The notes beneath the pieces are model-generated. The model ran no database searches, had not been told where the DNA came from, and saw nothing but the letters and a program-made list of their open reading frames with translations. From Vulcanimicrobiota bacterium (GTDB taxonomy: Bacteria > Vulcanimicrobiota > Vulcanimicrobiia > Vulcanimicrobiales > Vulcanimicrobiaceae), in contig PMSI01000004.1 in the NCBI GenBank assembly GCA_003168375.1, positions 1 to 64,000 on the forward strand: a stretch of DNA of 64,000 bases, read 5' to 3'. The translations under genes and the position numbers were made by a program. Shown here piece after piece: positions 34,675-44,065 of this stretch; position 1 is the first letter of the stretch; every line of letters begins with the position of its first letter.

Positions 34675-35904
34675 CTACGCCGTAAGGGGGGCGAGCTCCC
34701 GATCGACCTCGCCGCGAAGCCCCGAATCGGCCCGCAGCGCCGCCGCCTTGTCGAGCTTCTCCCACGGCAGGTCGAGCTCGGGCCGGCCGAAGTGGCCGTA
34801 CGAGGCGGTCTGCTTGTAGATCGGCCGGCGCAGGTTGAGGTTGTGGATGATCGCCGCCGGACGCAGGTCGAAGTGCACCTTGACGAGCTCCGCGATCTTC
34901 TCTTCGTCGATCTTGTTCGTACCGAAGGTCTCGACCAGAACGCTCATCGGGTGCGCGACCCCGATCGCGTACGCGACCTGCAGCTCGCACCGTTCCGCGA
35001 GGCCCGCAGCGACGACGTTCTTCGCCACGTAGCGCGCGGCGTAGGCCGCCGAACGGTCGACCTTGGTCGGGTCCTTGCCGGAGAAGGCACCGCCGCCGTG
35101 CCGCGCCATCCCGCCGTACGTGTCGGCGATGATCTTGCGGCCGGTCAGGCCGGCGTCGCCCTTCGGCCCGCCGATGACGAACCGGCCCGTCGGGTTGACG
35201 AAGATCTTGAGGCGCTGGTCGCGCAACCCGCGCGGGATCACCTCGTCGATGATCAGCTCGGTCACTTCGCGGCGGATCAGGTCGAGCGGGATGTCGGGAT
35301 CGTGCTGCGTCGAGATGACGACCGCGTCGACGCGAACGGGCTTGTGCCCGTCGTACTCGACCGTTACCTGGGACTTGCCGTCGGGGCGCAGGTACTTGAT
35401 GTCGCCGTTCTTCCGCTTCGCCGCGAGGAGCCGGGTGAGATCGTGCGCGAGCGTGATCGGCAGCGGCATGAGCGAGGTCGTCTCACGGCATGCGAAGCCG
35501 AACATCATCCCCTGGTCGCCGGCGCCGATGAGCTCGAACGGGTCGCGTTCGCCGGTCTCCTTGACCTCGAGCGACTGGTCGACGCCCATCGCAATATCGG
35601 GCGACTGCTCGTCGACCGAGACGGAGACGCCGCAGGTTTCGTAGTCGAAGCCGACCGCCGAGCGGTCGTATCCGACCTCCCGGATCGTATCGCGCACGAT
35701 CCTCGGGATATCGACGTACGTGGTGGTCGTTATCTCACCGGCGATGTGGATCTGGCCGGTGATCGCGAACGTCTCGCACGCGACGCGCCCCATCGGGTCG
35801 TTGGCGAGGATCGCGTCGAGGACGGCGTCGGAGATCTGGTCGGCGAGCTTGTCGGGATGTCCCTCGGTCACCGACTCCGACGTGAACAGCCTGCGGTACG
35901 CCAT
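34675..35904 (-). CDS. metK: S-adenosylmethionine synthetase
   Basis: The 409-residue protein has every family signature: [20 protein letters not shown] (N-terminal ATP/Mg site), [29 protein letters not shown] and [12 protein letters not shown]. It makes SAM from methionine and ATP in the cytoplasm. It follows ahcY with a one-base gap, so the two form an activated-methyl-cycle operon: AHCY removes SAH while MetK remakes SAM. Confidence 0.97.
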   Translation of the reverse strand: MAYRRLFTSESVTEGHPDKLADQISDAVLDAILANDPMGRVACETFAITGQIHIAGEITTTTYVDIPRIVRDTIREVGYDRSAVGFDYETCGVSVSVDEQSPDIAMGVDQSLEVKETGERDPFELIGAGDQGMMFGFACRETTSLMPLPITLAHDLTRLLAAKRKNGDIKYLRPDGKSQVTVEYDGHKPVRVDAVVISTQHDPDIPLDLIRREVTELIIDEVIPRGLRDQRLKIFVNPTGRFVIGGPKGDAGLTGRKIIADTYGGMARHGGGAFSGKDPTKVDRSAAYAARYVAKNVVAAGLAERCELQVAYAIGVAHPMSVLVETFGTNKIDEEKIAELVKVHFDLRPAAIIHNLNLRRPIYKQTASYGHFGRPELDLPWEKLDKAAALRADSGLRGEVDRELAPLTA

Positions 35905-35905
35905 G

Positions 35906-37913
<2,008 letters not shown>

Positions 37914-37922
37914 CGCTGCGCG

Positions 37923-38507
37923 TCAGGTCGCGGCGGAGGCCGGCTTGGGATCGCTCGGCTGACCGTTGTGCTCGCCCTTGATCGTCGGCGTCGCGAGCGT
38001 CCCCGGCGGCGGCGAGTTATCGCGCTTCCCGAGCACGGCATATCCGGCGGCCAGCCCAGCTGCGATCGCCAGCGCCGTGAACGCGGGATGGCGGAGCTTC
38101 CGGTCGAGACCGAACGCGCGGTCGAGCGAGAGGCTGCCGTAGCCGGTCGAGGCATACGCGAGCGCTGCCGCGGAGTAGAGCACGCCGACCTCGACCCCGC
38201 CCTTGGAGGCGTAGAACCCGTTCTTCGCGTGTACGGTCGTCTGCGCGACGACCATCCCGGAGAGCACGACCGCCGGACCGATCGGCCCGCCCAGACCGAG
38301 CGCGATCGCGAGCCCGGACCCGATCTCGCCGTACGAGGCGAGGGTGGCGTACTGCTCTCCCGGCCGCAGGCCGAGGCTCTCCATGAAGCCGGCGGCGCCC
38401 TGGGGTCCGGGGCCTTCGAACCACCCGAACGCCTTCTGGGCGCCGTGTGAGGCGTAGCTGAGGCCAACGGCAAGGCGCGAGACGAGAAGCCCGAGATCGT
38501 CGATCAT
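37923..38507 (-). CDS. DoxX-family membrane protein
   Basis: The 194-residue protein has four hydrophobic segments, with RLAVGLSYASHGAQKAFGWF near the start and GEIGSGLAIALGLGGPIGPA, as in DoxX proteins, small quinone-interacting or redox-associated membrane proteins. The C-terminal 35 residues are polar and low in complexity. The start ATG 38507 overlaps the stop of the 79-residue gene by four bases. Confidence 0.8.
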   Translation of the reverse strand: MIDDLGLLVSRLAVGLSYASHGAQKAFGWFEGPGPQGAAGFMESLGLRPGEQYATLASYGEIGSGLAIALGLGGPIGPAVVLSGMVVAQTTVHAKNGFYASKGGVEVGVLYSAAALAYASTGYGSLSLDRAFGLDRKLRHPAFTALAIAAGLAAGYAVLGKRDNSPPPGTLATPTIKGEHNGQPSDPKPASAAT

Positions 38508-38743
38508 TCGACTGCCGCGGGGTCGTCGGAGGCGTCTTCGATCACGTTGATCCGGCCGGCGCCGTGGATCACCTCGGTGGTCTTGTCCTGGCCCTCGACG
38601 ACCGGGTCTGAGACGACGGCGTAGTGGATGTGCCCGTGTCCGTGGCTGTCGTCGGCATGCAGCGTGCCCGCCAGGACCCGCGCGTCGTCGAGCGTGATGC
38701 GGACCGGCTTGCCGACCCAGGGACGGACTTCGTCATCGGTCAT
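38504..38743 (-). CDS. Small conserved-looking acidic protein of unknown function
   Basis: The 79-residue protein begins DDEVRPWVGKPVRITLDDAR and continues VLAGTLHADDSHGHGHIHYA, which reads like a small beta-barrel (Sm/SH3-like) with a His-rich loop. No signal peptide is present. It is coupled to the DoxX gene by a four-base overlap. Function is unknown. Confidence 0.6.
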   Translation of the reverse strand: MTDDEVRPWVGKPVRITLDDARVLAGTLHADDSHGHGHIHYAVVSDPVVEGQDKTTEVIHGAGRINVIEDASDDPAAVE

Positions 38744-39063
38744 GGTGAGGTGAACTCCTTCGCAGCGGTGCTGAAAGATAGTCTACCCCAACCAAGCAAA
38801 AGCGGCCGCCGACCGTCCCCGGGGTGTAGGCGAGTCGCAGCTTCGGTGTGGCAAAGCGCAAGCTCGCAAGGACGATCGACGGGCCAGCTTTGATGCTGCA
38901 CGACAGCCGGTCCGGTGTCCACGGACCGGCCGTACTACCGCCGCGTCGCTGCCCCGCGAAGGGTCGACCGCCCTCAGGCTTCCTTGGAGCGGCTATACTG
39001 CAAGCAGACAGGTACGATCGTACCTATCTTTTGCTCTCCCGCTTCCGAAGGGTGGATGTCCCG
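38744..39063. other. Long leader before the secreted-peptide gene
   Basis: No gene is supported here. The region separates the divergent minus-strand unit from the peptide gene and holds a perfect 16-bp palindrome 38 bp before the peptide ATG. Confidence 0.6.
39010..39025. promoter_or_regulatory. Perfect palindrome AGGTACGATCGTACCT
   Basis: This 16-bp perfect dyad is followed by ATCTTTTG. A dyad of this size near a start codon fits a dimeric regulator site, possibly of the LuxR-type protein encoded 400 bp downstream. A weak attenuator hairpin is the alternative. Confidence 0.45.
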
Positions 39064-39222
39064 ATGCTCGTGCTCTTTGCCCTCCTTCTCGCGCTCAACG
39101 GCGGTCCCGTTGCGTACGACACCGGGTCCGGCGGTCCGGATCACCAAGTAGTCACCCCCGCACCGGCCCCAGCGGCCGTAACGATCGACGATATCGGCTC
39201 GGGCGGACCGGACCACCCGTAG
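39064..39222 (+). CDS. Small secreted peptide with duplicated GSGGPDH motif
   Basis: The 52-residue product starts at ATG 39064. In-frame GTG 39052 and TTG 39028 are alternatives, and the TTG would add a basic n-region (SRFRRVD). A hydrophobic export signal (LVLFALLLALNGGPVA) is followed by a 35-residue tail that repeats DTGSGGPDH and DIGSGGPDH, the second copy at the very end. No cysteines. No known family. A pre-peptide releasing a GSGGPDH-type signal is plausible given the TPR-LuxR regulator encoded next. Confidence 0.55.
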   Translation: MLVLFALLLALNGGPVAYDTGSGGPDHQVVTPAPAPAAVTIDDIGSGGPDHP

Positions 39223-39319
39223 GACAAGGGCGGCGGTTCGATCAGAATCCCGGGAATGCTGAGCGTTCGGCAACGGAATCTCCGTCGCGGCGACGAACCT
39301 CGCCGCAGCAGGGTGTCGG

Positions 39320-39348
39320 GGGGGCGCCCGTTCGGGCGTCCCCTCTTT
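39320..39348 (+). terminator. Terminator between peptide and regulator genes
   Basis: A 10-bp stem with one G-T pair (39320-39329 with 39334-39343) and a 4-base loop is followed by CTCTTT. It lies about 100 bases after the peptide stop, so the peptide gene seems to have its own transcript. Confidence 0.65.
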
Positions 39349-39422
39349 CACGATCCAGGGAGGGTGCTTCGGCTTCAGCACTTCGTAAGCGCGCTGCGCG
39401 TCAGCTCACCGTTCAGGATGCG

Positions 39423-40916
39423 ATGCAGGCGTGGTTCGCGGGCGACTTTGAGCGCTGTTTGGAGTTGTGCGACGCGGTTCGTCTCCGCGACGCTGAAACG
39501 CGCACGCACGTCGGCATCCTGCGAGCGCGGGCGCTCCTTCGGCTCGATCAGCACGACGACGCGCTGCGAGCGCTGCGCGACGCCGCCGCGAGCCCATGCG
39601 GAACCGACGAGTCGATCACGATACGGATGCTCACGGGCGCGGCTCAGGTCCGTCGGGGCGCGACCGACCAAGGTCTTGCGTCGCTCTTGGCAGCGCAGTC
39701 CGAAGCGGCTCTCGTTCACAGGACGATCCGCTCGGAGCTGGCGCTCAACGTCGCCCTCGCGCATTACGCGCGGGGAGAGTTCAACGCCGCAGAACGCGCC
39801 CTGGCCCAGGTCGAAAAAGATGCCGACCTCGTTTATGCTCGTGCGATCCAGTATCGCGCGTGGATCGCAATGGCGCGGGAATACAACGAACGAGCGAGCG
39901 CGCTGTTCGTGGAGGCGCTTGCGGAACTCGATCGGTGTAAGCACTACGATCGCTTCTTCGAGGCGAACTGCGTGCGGGCGCTCGCGCATTTGGCCGTGGA
40001 ACGCCTCGACCGGGACACCTGGGCGGTCGTCACTTCTCGCCGTTCTCGAATCGATTGGTCGTCGAACGGACTGGCTCAGCCGCGCTTTTTCGTCGCTTAC
40101 TGCGCTGCGGCGTACCAACTCGACGTCGAAGGAAACCCGCTGGAAGCGGCTCGCGAAGCTCGACAGGCGGAAGCCGTGGCACCGAGCGCTGCGTACCGCG
40201 CCCAAGCGCTGTGCAAACGAGCATCGATAGCGCGATACCTCGGCGAGCCGATCGGCCACGGTGACCACGTCGACTCGGCGCGAGAGGCACTAGCGGACAC
40301 CGTTTTCGAGAACCTCATCGGCGACGAAAAAACGGTTCCGCTCATCCTCGCCGAGGAATTGGCTGCGGTCAGCGCCACCGAAGCGGCGGCGATGTTCGCG
40401 CTGTATCGGCGATTGTCACCGATGTCCCCGACGCTGCTCTTGGCGCAATCCTCGGCTCATGAAGCATATCGCTCATGCGTTGAAGGATCGATCCTCGAAT
40501 CGGCCGGCAGTCAGGAAAAGGCGGCCGGTGTTTATCGCGCCGCGTTCGCCTGTTTTGTATCCAAGGGGTACGCGCGTCGTGCCGTCATCGCGGCGCTGCG
40601 GATCGCCCGGCTCACCGGCGATCGGAAGATGCTGGCGTACGCAGACCGAGCGACGCGCCATCTCTTGCCGCGGTCGTGGATGCGCCGCGACGTGGAAATG
40701 CTCAAGTCGCGTGGCGCGAAGCTCACCGACGTGCAGCGCGAGGTGTTGGCGCTGATCTGCCGGGGCAAGTCGAATCCCGAGATCGCTCGGCTGCGCAATC
40801 GCTCGCTGCACACGGTGCGCAACCTGGTCGCGCGCCTGTTCGAGATCTTCGAGGTGAAGAGCCGCGAGGAGCTCGCCGTCGAGTGCGTCCGGCGAGGAAT
40901 CTACAACTTGGGTTGA
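39423..40916 (+). CDS. TPR-type regulator with C-terminal LuxR HTH
   Basis: The 497-residue protein starts at ATG 39423. Residues 1 to about 400 are helical and TPR-like (ARALLRLDQHDDALRALRDA, LALNVALAHYARGEFNAAER). The last 65 residues are a LuxR/GerE helix-turn-helix: LTDVQREVLALICRGKSNPE, IARLRNRSLHTVRNLVARLF. There is no ATPase (MalT/LAL) or receiver domain. A TPR ligand domain joined to a DNA-binding domain next to a secreted peptide gene recalls peptide-sensing regulators of the RRNPP type, but with a LuxR HTH at the other end. That link is an inference. Confidence 0.75.
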   Translation: MQAWFAGDFERCLELCDAVRLRDAETRTHVGILRARALLRLDQHDDALRALRDAAASPCGTDESITIRMLTGAAQVRRGATDQGLASLLAAQSEAALVHRTIRSELALNVALAHYARGEFNAAERALAQVEKDADLVYARAIQYRAWIAMAREYNERASALFVEALAELDRCKHYDRFFEANCVRALAHLAVERLDRDTWAVVTSRRSRIDWSSNGLAQPRFFVAYCAAAYQLDVEGNPLEAAREARQAEAVAPSAAYRAQALCKRASIARYLGEPIGHGDHVDSAREALADTVFENLIGDEKTVPLILAEELAAVSATEAAAMFALYRRLSPMSPTLLLAQSSAHEAYRSCVEGSILESAGSQEKAAGVYRAAFACFVSKGYARRAVIAALRIARLTGDRKMLAYADRATRHLLPRSWMRRDVEMLKSRGAKLTDVQREVLALICRGKSNPEIARLRNRSLHTVRNLVARLFEIFEVKSREELAVECVRRGIYNLG

Positions 40917-40925
40917 CGGTCCGCG

Positions 40926-41726
40926 CTAGGCGACGAGATCGAGGAACGGCCGGATGTCGGCCTCGTCGACGTCGACGCCGACGCCGCGCGTGTTCCAGCG
41001 CTCGTCGTGGAAATCAGAGCCGGCGGTCATGACGAGACCGTAGCGGCCCGCCTTCGCGCGGTAGTGCGCGGTCTGCTGGGCCGAATGGGTCGGATAGAAC
41101 ACTTCGAGCCCGGCCAAGCCCTGCTGCGCGAGGTCGTCGAGGATCGCTTCGTCCTTCAGCCGGCCGGGGTGGGCGAGGACCGGGACGCCGCCGCTGCTCC
41201 GAACCACCTCGATTGCCTCGAGCGGGGTGATGTGGTGCGAGGGGGCGTACCCGGCCTTTCCGCGCGAGAGCAGTTGGTCGAAGGCGGACTGGACGTCGCG
41301 GACCACCCCGCTCCGCACCAGTGCCTTCGCAACGTGCGGTCGCCCGAACGCGTGGCCTCCGCCCGACTCGGCCAGCACCTGCTCGACGGTGAGCGGATAC
41401 CCGGCGCGGTTCAACCCGGCGACCATCGTGTCGATGCGCGCACGGCGGTGCTCCCGGTTTCGCTCGATGATCCCCGCGAGCGCCGAGGGTCCGGTCGGGA
41501 TCCGGTACCCGAGGATGTGGACATCGCTGCCCTGCCAAGTCGTGTTGATCTCGATCCCGGTGATCACGTGCTGGCCGGGCGCGTCGACGCGTTCGTACGC
41601 GCGCGTGGTGTCGTGGTCGGTGATCGAGAACCACGAGACGCCGCGCGCGCGCATCCGCGCGACGAGCTCGGGCGGGCTCAACGTGCCGTCGCTCTCGAGC
41701 GTGTGGGAATGGAAGTCGACGGTGAT
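40926..41726 (-). CDS. PHP-domain phosphoesterase (YciV/RNase AM-like)
   Basis: The 266-residue protein carries PHP metal motifs: ITVDFHSHTLESDGTLSP, SWFSITDHDTTRAYE, IEINTTWQGSDVHILGY, VPVLAHPGRL and VMTAGSDFHDER. The family removes phosphates or short nucleotides from 5' ends (3',5'-bisnucleotide phosphatase, RNase AM). The conserved N-terminus begins at ATC 41726, which has GGAG eight bases upstream. The first canonical codon (TTG 41681) would cut off the essential FHSHT motif. I therefore annotate from ATC. It lies downstream of the YmdB-like gene. Confidence 0.85.
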   Translation of the reverse strand: MTVDFHSHTLESDGTLSPPELVARMRARGVSWFSITDHDTTRAYERVDAPGQHVITGIEINTTWQGSDVHILGYRIPTGPSALAGIIERNREHRRARIDTMVAGLNRAGYPLTVEQVLAESGGGHAFGRPHVAKALVRSGVVRDVQSAFDQLLSRGKAGYAPSHHITPLEAIEVVRSSGGVPVLAHPGRLKDEAILDDLAQQGLAGLEVFYPTHSAQQTAHYRAKAGRYGLVMTAGSDFHDERWNTRGVGVDVDEADIRPFLDLVA

Positions 41727-41849
41727 GGCCGGTGCTCCGCTCTGCTCAGTTCGCCGCCGGCGGCTGCAACGACCGCCGCTGCACCAGGAGGCGGATCGAA
41801 TGAGCAGACACTTTGAGAACGCTCGATGCGGGCGTCCGCTGTGGCTCGA

Positions 41850-42656
41850 TCATGCTAGGCCTCGAAGATTGATTCGTTTGATGTCGAGCGCACGTCCGGT
41901 GGCGACGTCAACCGTCGCAACAGCCGCGCAAAATTGTCGTGTACCCGTTTTCTGGACGGCGAAGCGCTCGGAGACGGCGTTGGTGAAGCGCTCCAGCACC
42001 GGCCCGGACTCCATCCCGATCACGCCGTCCGAGGGACCCGTCATCCCGACGTCGGTGAGGTAGGCCGTCCCGCCGGCAAAGATCTGCTCGTCAGAGGTCT
42101 GGACGTGGGTGTGCGTCCCGTAGAGGAGCGAGATCGACCCATCGAAGAACCGGCCAAGGGCCATCTTCTCCGAGGTCGCCTCGGCATGCACGTCGACGAC
42201 GATCACGTTGGTGATCGCGCGGAGGTCGTCGACGAGCCCGCGCCCGACGCGGAACGGGTCGTCGACGGCCGGCATGAAGACCCGGCCCATCAAGTTCACG
42301 ACGCCGACCTTGACGCCGCTCGGCGCGGTGAACGTCCCGGCGCCGCGGCCCGGGAGACCGGGCGGGTAGTTCGCCGGGCGCAGGATGCGATCGGTCTCGT
42401 CGAGCGCGCCGCGGAACTCGCGCTTATCCCAGATGTGGTTGCCGCTGGTGAGGAAGTCGACGCCCGCGGAGAACATATCGTCGGCGGTCTGCACGGTCAA
42501 ACCGAAACCGCCCGCGGCGTTCTCGCCGTTGGCGATCACCATGTCGACGTGGTGCTGCTCCCGCGCGAAGGTGAGATGCTTCTGGAGAACCTCGCGGCCG
42601 GGCGAACCCATGACGTCGCCGATTGCGAGGATGGTGACGGTACTCGGCGTTACGAT
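41850..42656 (-). CDS. YmdB-family metallophosphoesterase (TIGR00282)
   Basis: About 268 residues are given. Motifs are TILAIGDVMGSPGREVLQKH, VIANGENAAGGFGLT, TSGNHIWDKRE, VVDVHAEATSEK and YGTHTHVQTSDEQI, giving the calcineurin-like di-metal site of the 2',3'-cyclic-nucleotide phosphodiesterase family. No ATG, GTG or TTG lies near the family N-terminus. ATC 42656 is given as the likely start, overlapping the upstream stop by seven bases. Confidence 0.88.
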   Translation of the reverse strand: MVTPSTVTILAIGDVMGSPGREVLQKHLTFAREQHHVDMVIANGENAAGGFGLTVQTADDMFSAGVDFLTSGNHIWDKREFRGALDETDRILRPANYPPGLPGRGAGTFTAPSGVKVGVVNLMGRVFMPAVDDPFRVGRGLVDDLRAITNVIVVDVHAEATSEKMALGRFFDGSISLLYGTHTHVQTSDEQIFAGGTAYLTDVGMTGPSDGVIGMESGPVLERFTNAVSERFAVQKTGTRQFCAAVATVDVATGRALDIKRINLRGLA

Positions 42657-43201
42657 CTGGCCCTGGCTTTCGCGCGTTTGCGAGCATGCACGAAGTAGAC
42701 GAGCACGCGCTGCTCTTCCCGGAATCCGACGAGGCGCTGCCGCTGCGTCGGGTCGCGCAGCGCATCGAGCGCCACCTCGACCTGCTCGTCGCGCGCCGCC
42801 GGGTCGTCGTCGCCGGGCGCCGCGTTCGCTCCGTCGCGGACCAGCCGGTCTCCACACGCATCGGCGAAGATCGCCACGAGCAGCTCCAGCTCTTCGCGCG
42901 CGAACGAGCCCGCGTCGCGGGTGACGTGAACGAACGTCACCGCCGTATCGTGGTCGTAGGTGACGGCGAGCTTCCCGGGCGCCTCGCCGCGGAGGTCGAG
43001 AAAGGCGCGCACGTGGTCGGAGACGCGTTCGGTCAGCGCGCGGGTCGCGCGACGGTCGAGCCGCTCGCGCACCGCGAAGGACAGCGAGAGCGTTGCGTCC
43101 GCGGGGTTCGAGCGGACGCTGTGAAGCTCGGGGAAACGGCTCAGCAGCGCGACGACCCGGTTCACGGTGTCGGCGGACTCGAAGGCGGACGGGCTGTGCA
43201 T
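42650..43201 (-). CDS. Hypothetical cytoplasmic protein upstream of ymdB
   Basis: The 183-residue protein starts at ATG 43201. It has no signal or membrane segment. It begins SPSAFESADTVNRVVALLSR after MH and has ALTERVSDHVRAFLDLRGEA and LAVTYDHDTAVTFVHVTRDA. The end is very basic (ARKRAKARARS). I do not recognise a family. Tight packing with the YmdB-like gene suggests a shared RNA- or nucleotide-related role, but this is only context. Confidence 0.6.
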   Translation of the reverse strand: MHSPSAFESADTVNRVVALLSRFPELHSVRSNPADATLSLSFAVRERLDRRATRALTERVSDHVRAFLDLRGEAPGKLAVTYDHDTAVTFVHVTRDAGSFAREELELLVAIFADACGDRLVRDGANAAPGDDDPAARDEQVEVALDALRDPTQRQRLVGFREEQRVLVYFVHARKRAKARARS

Positions 43202-43403
43202 AACGCTCTCGGGGCGGTGGGGAGGGGAGGGGGGACGATGCTTCGGACCGGCCTTCAGCCGGCACCTGTCGCTGCGACCCAATGCTCGTCTGCGTGGCCG
43301 ATCCGCTCCGGCTAGTATCCCTAGGACGCCGCCCGCGGCCCGACAGTGGCAGCGCCGGCTGCAGGGAGGGTCCCCTTCCGGTCGTCCGGAAGAATCCGGA
43401 ATC

Positions 43404-43970
43404 ATGGCTCCCCAGCGTCGCGCGGCGGTCGGCCTCTGGGCCGCGCTGACGTTCTCGTCGGCAGTGCTGGTGCACGGCGTGGTTCACGCGATCGGGGACC
43501 GGGCGTTCGTCTGGGACTCGCCGGCGCACGTCGTGATGCTCGTCGCGGCGCTGGGCTTGCTCGCCGGCGTCGCTACGCCGCTCGGGCTGGTCGGACCGGC
43601 CCGCGAGCGGAGGCGCCGCCTCGCCTTGGTTCGGGCCGGTCTCGGCTCGCTGGGCCCCGCGCTGGCCGGCTTCGGCCTGCTGACGCAGGCCTCGATCGCG
43701 GGCCTGCTCCTGACCGCCGAGGGCGCGTCGCTCGAGCCGGAGCGGCTCGTGCTGGCGCTGGCCTGCGGCCTGGCCGCGCTGCTGTGCTCGACGTTCCTCT
43801 TCCGCGCCACCCGCGACCGCGTCGTCGCGCTGCTCGTGGCGCTCGCCGCGGCGACCGGACCGTCGATCACGCGCGCCGTCCTGTGCCGGAGCCTCCGGCC
43901 TCCGGCCCGCGCCACCGTCCCCTACCGGCTGTTCGTCCCGAATCGTCCTCCCCCGGCGCTCGCTGCTTGA
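43404..43970 (+). CDS. Integral membrane protein of unknown function
   Basis: The 188-residue protein has about five hydrophobic segments and an N-terminal HGVVHAIGDRAF followed by WDSPAHVVMLVAALGLLAG. The two histidines in the first segment could bind a metal. It is divergent from the hypothetical/ymdB unit (202 bp) and precedes the TonB-dependent receptor by 95 bp, so it may serve the same uptake system. Family not recognised. Confidence 0.6.
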   Translation: MAPQRRAAVGLWAALTFSSAVLVHGVVHAIGDRAFVWDSPAHVVMLVAALGLLAGVATPLGLVGPARERRRRLALVRAGLGSLGPALAGFGLLTQASIAGLLLTAEGASLEPERLVLALACGLAALLCSTFLFRATRDRVVALLVALAAATGPSITRAVLCRSLRPPARATVPYRLFVPNRPPPALAA

Positions 43971-44065
43971 TCGTCCCGCCGCGCGCTGAGCGCGGCGGAC
44001 GGTCCTGACTCGTCTCGCCGCGCCCTAGCGCGGCTCGATTCACGTCACAGTAGCGAAGGGAAATC

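Noticed and set aside
43202-43403. Cobalamin riboswitch upstream of the membrane protein and receptor genes
   Set aside because: The interval is GC-rich and hairpin-prone but lacks a recognisable B12-box or the conserved core order, so I do not call it.
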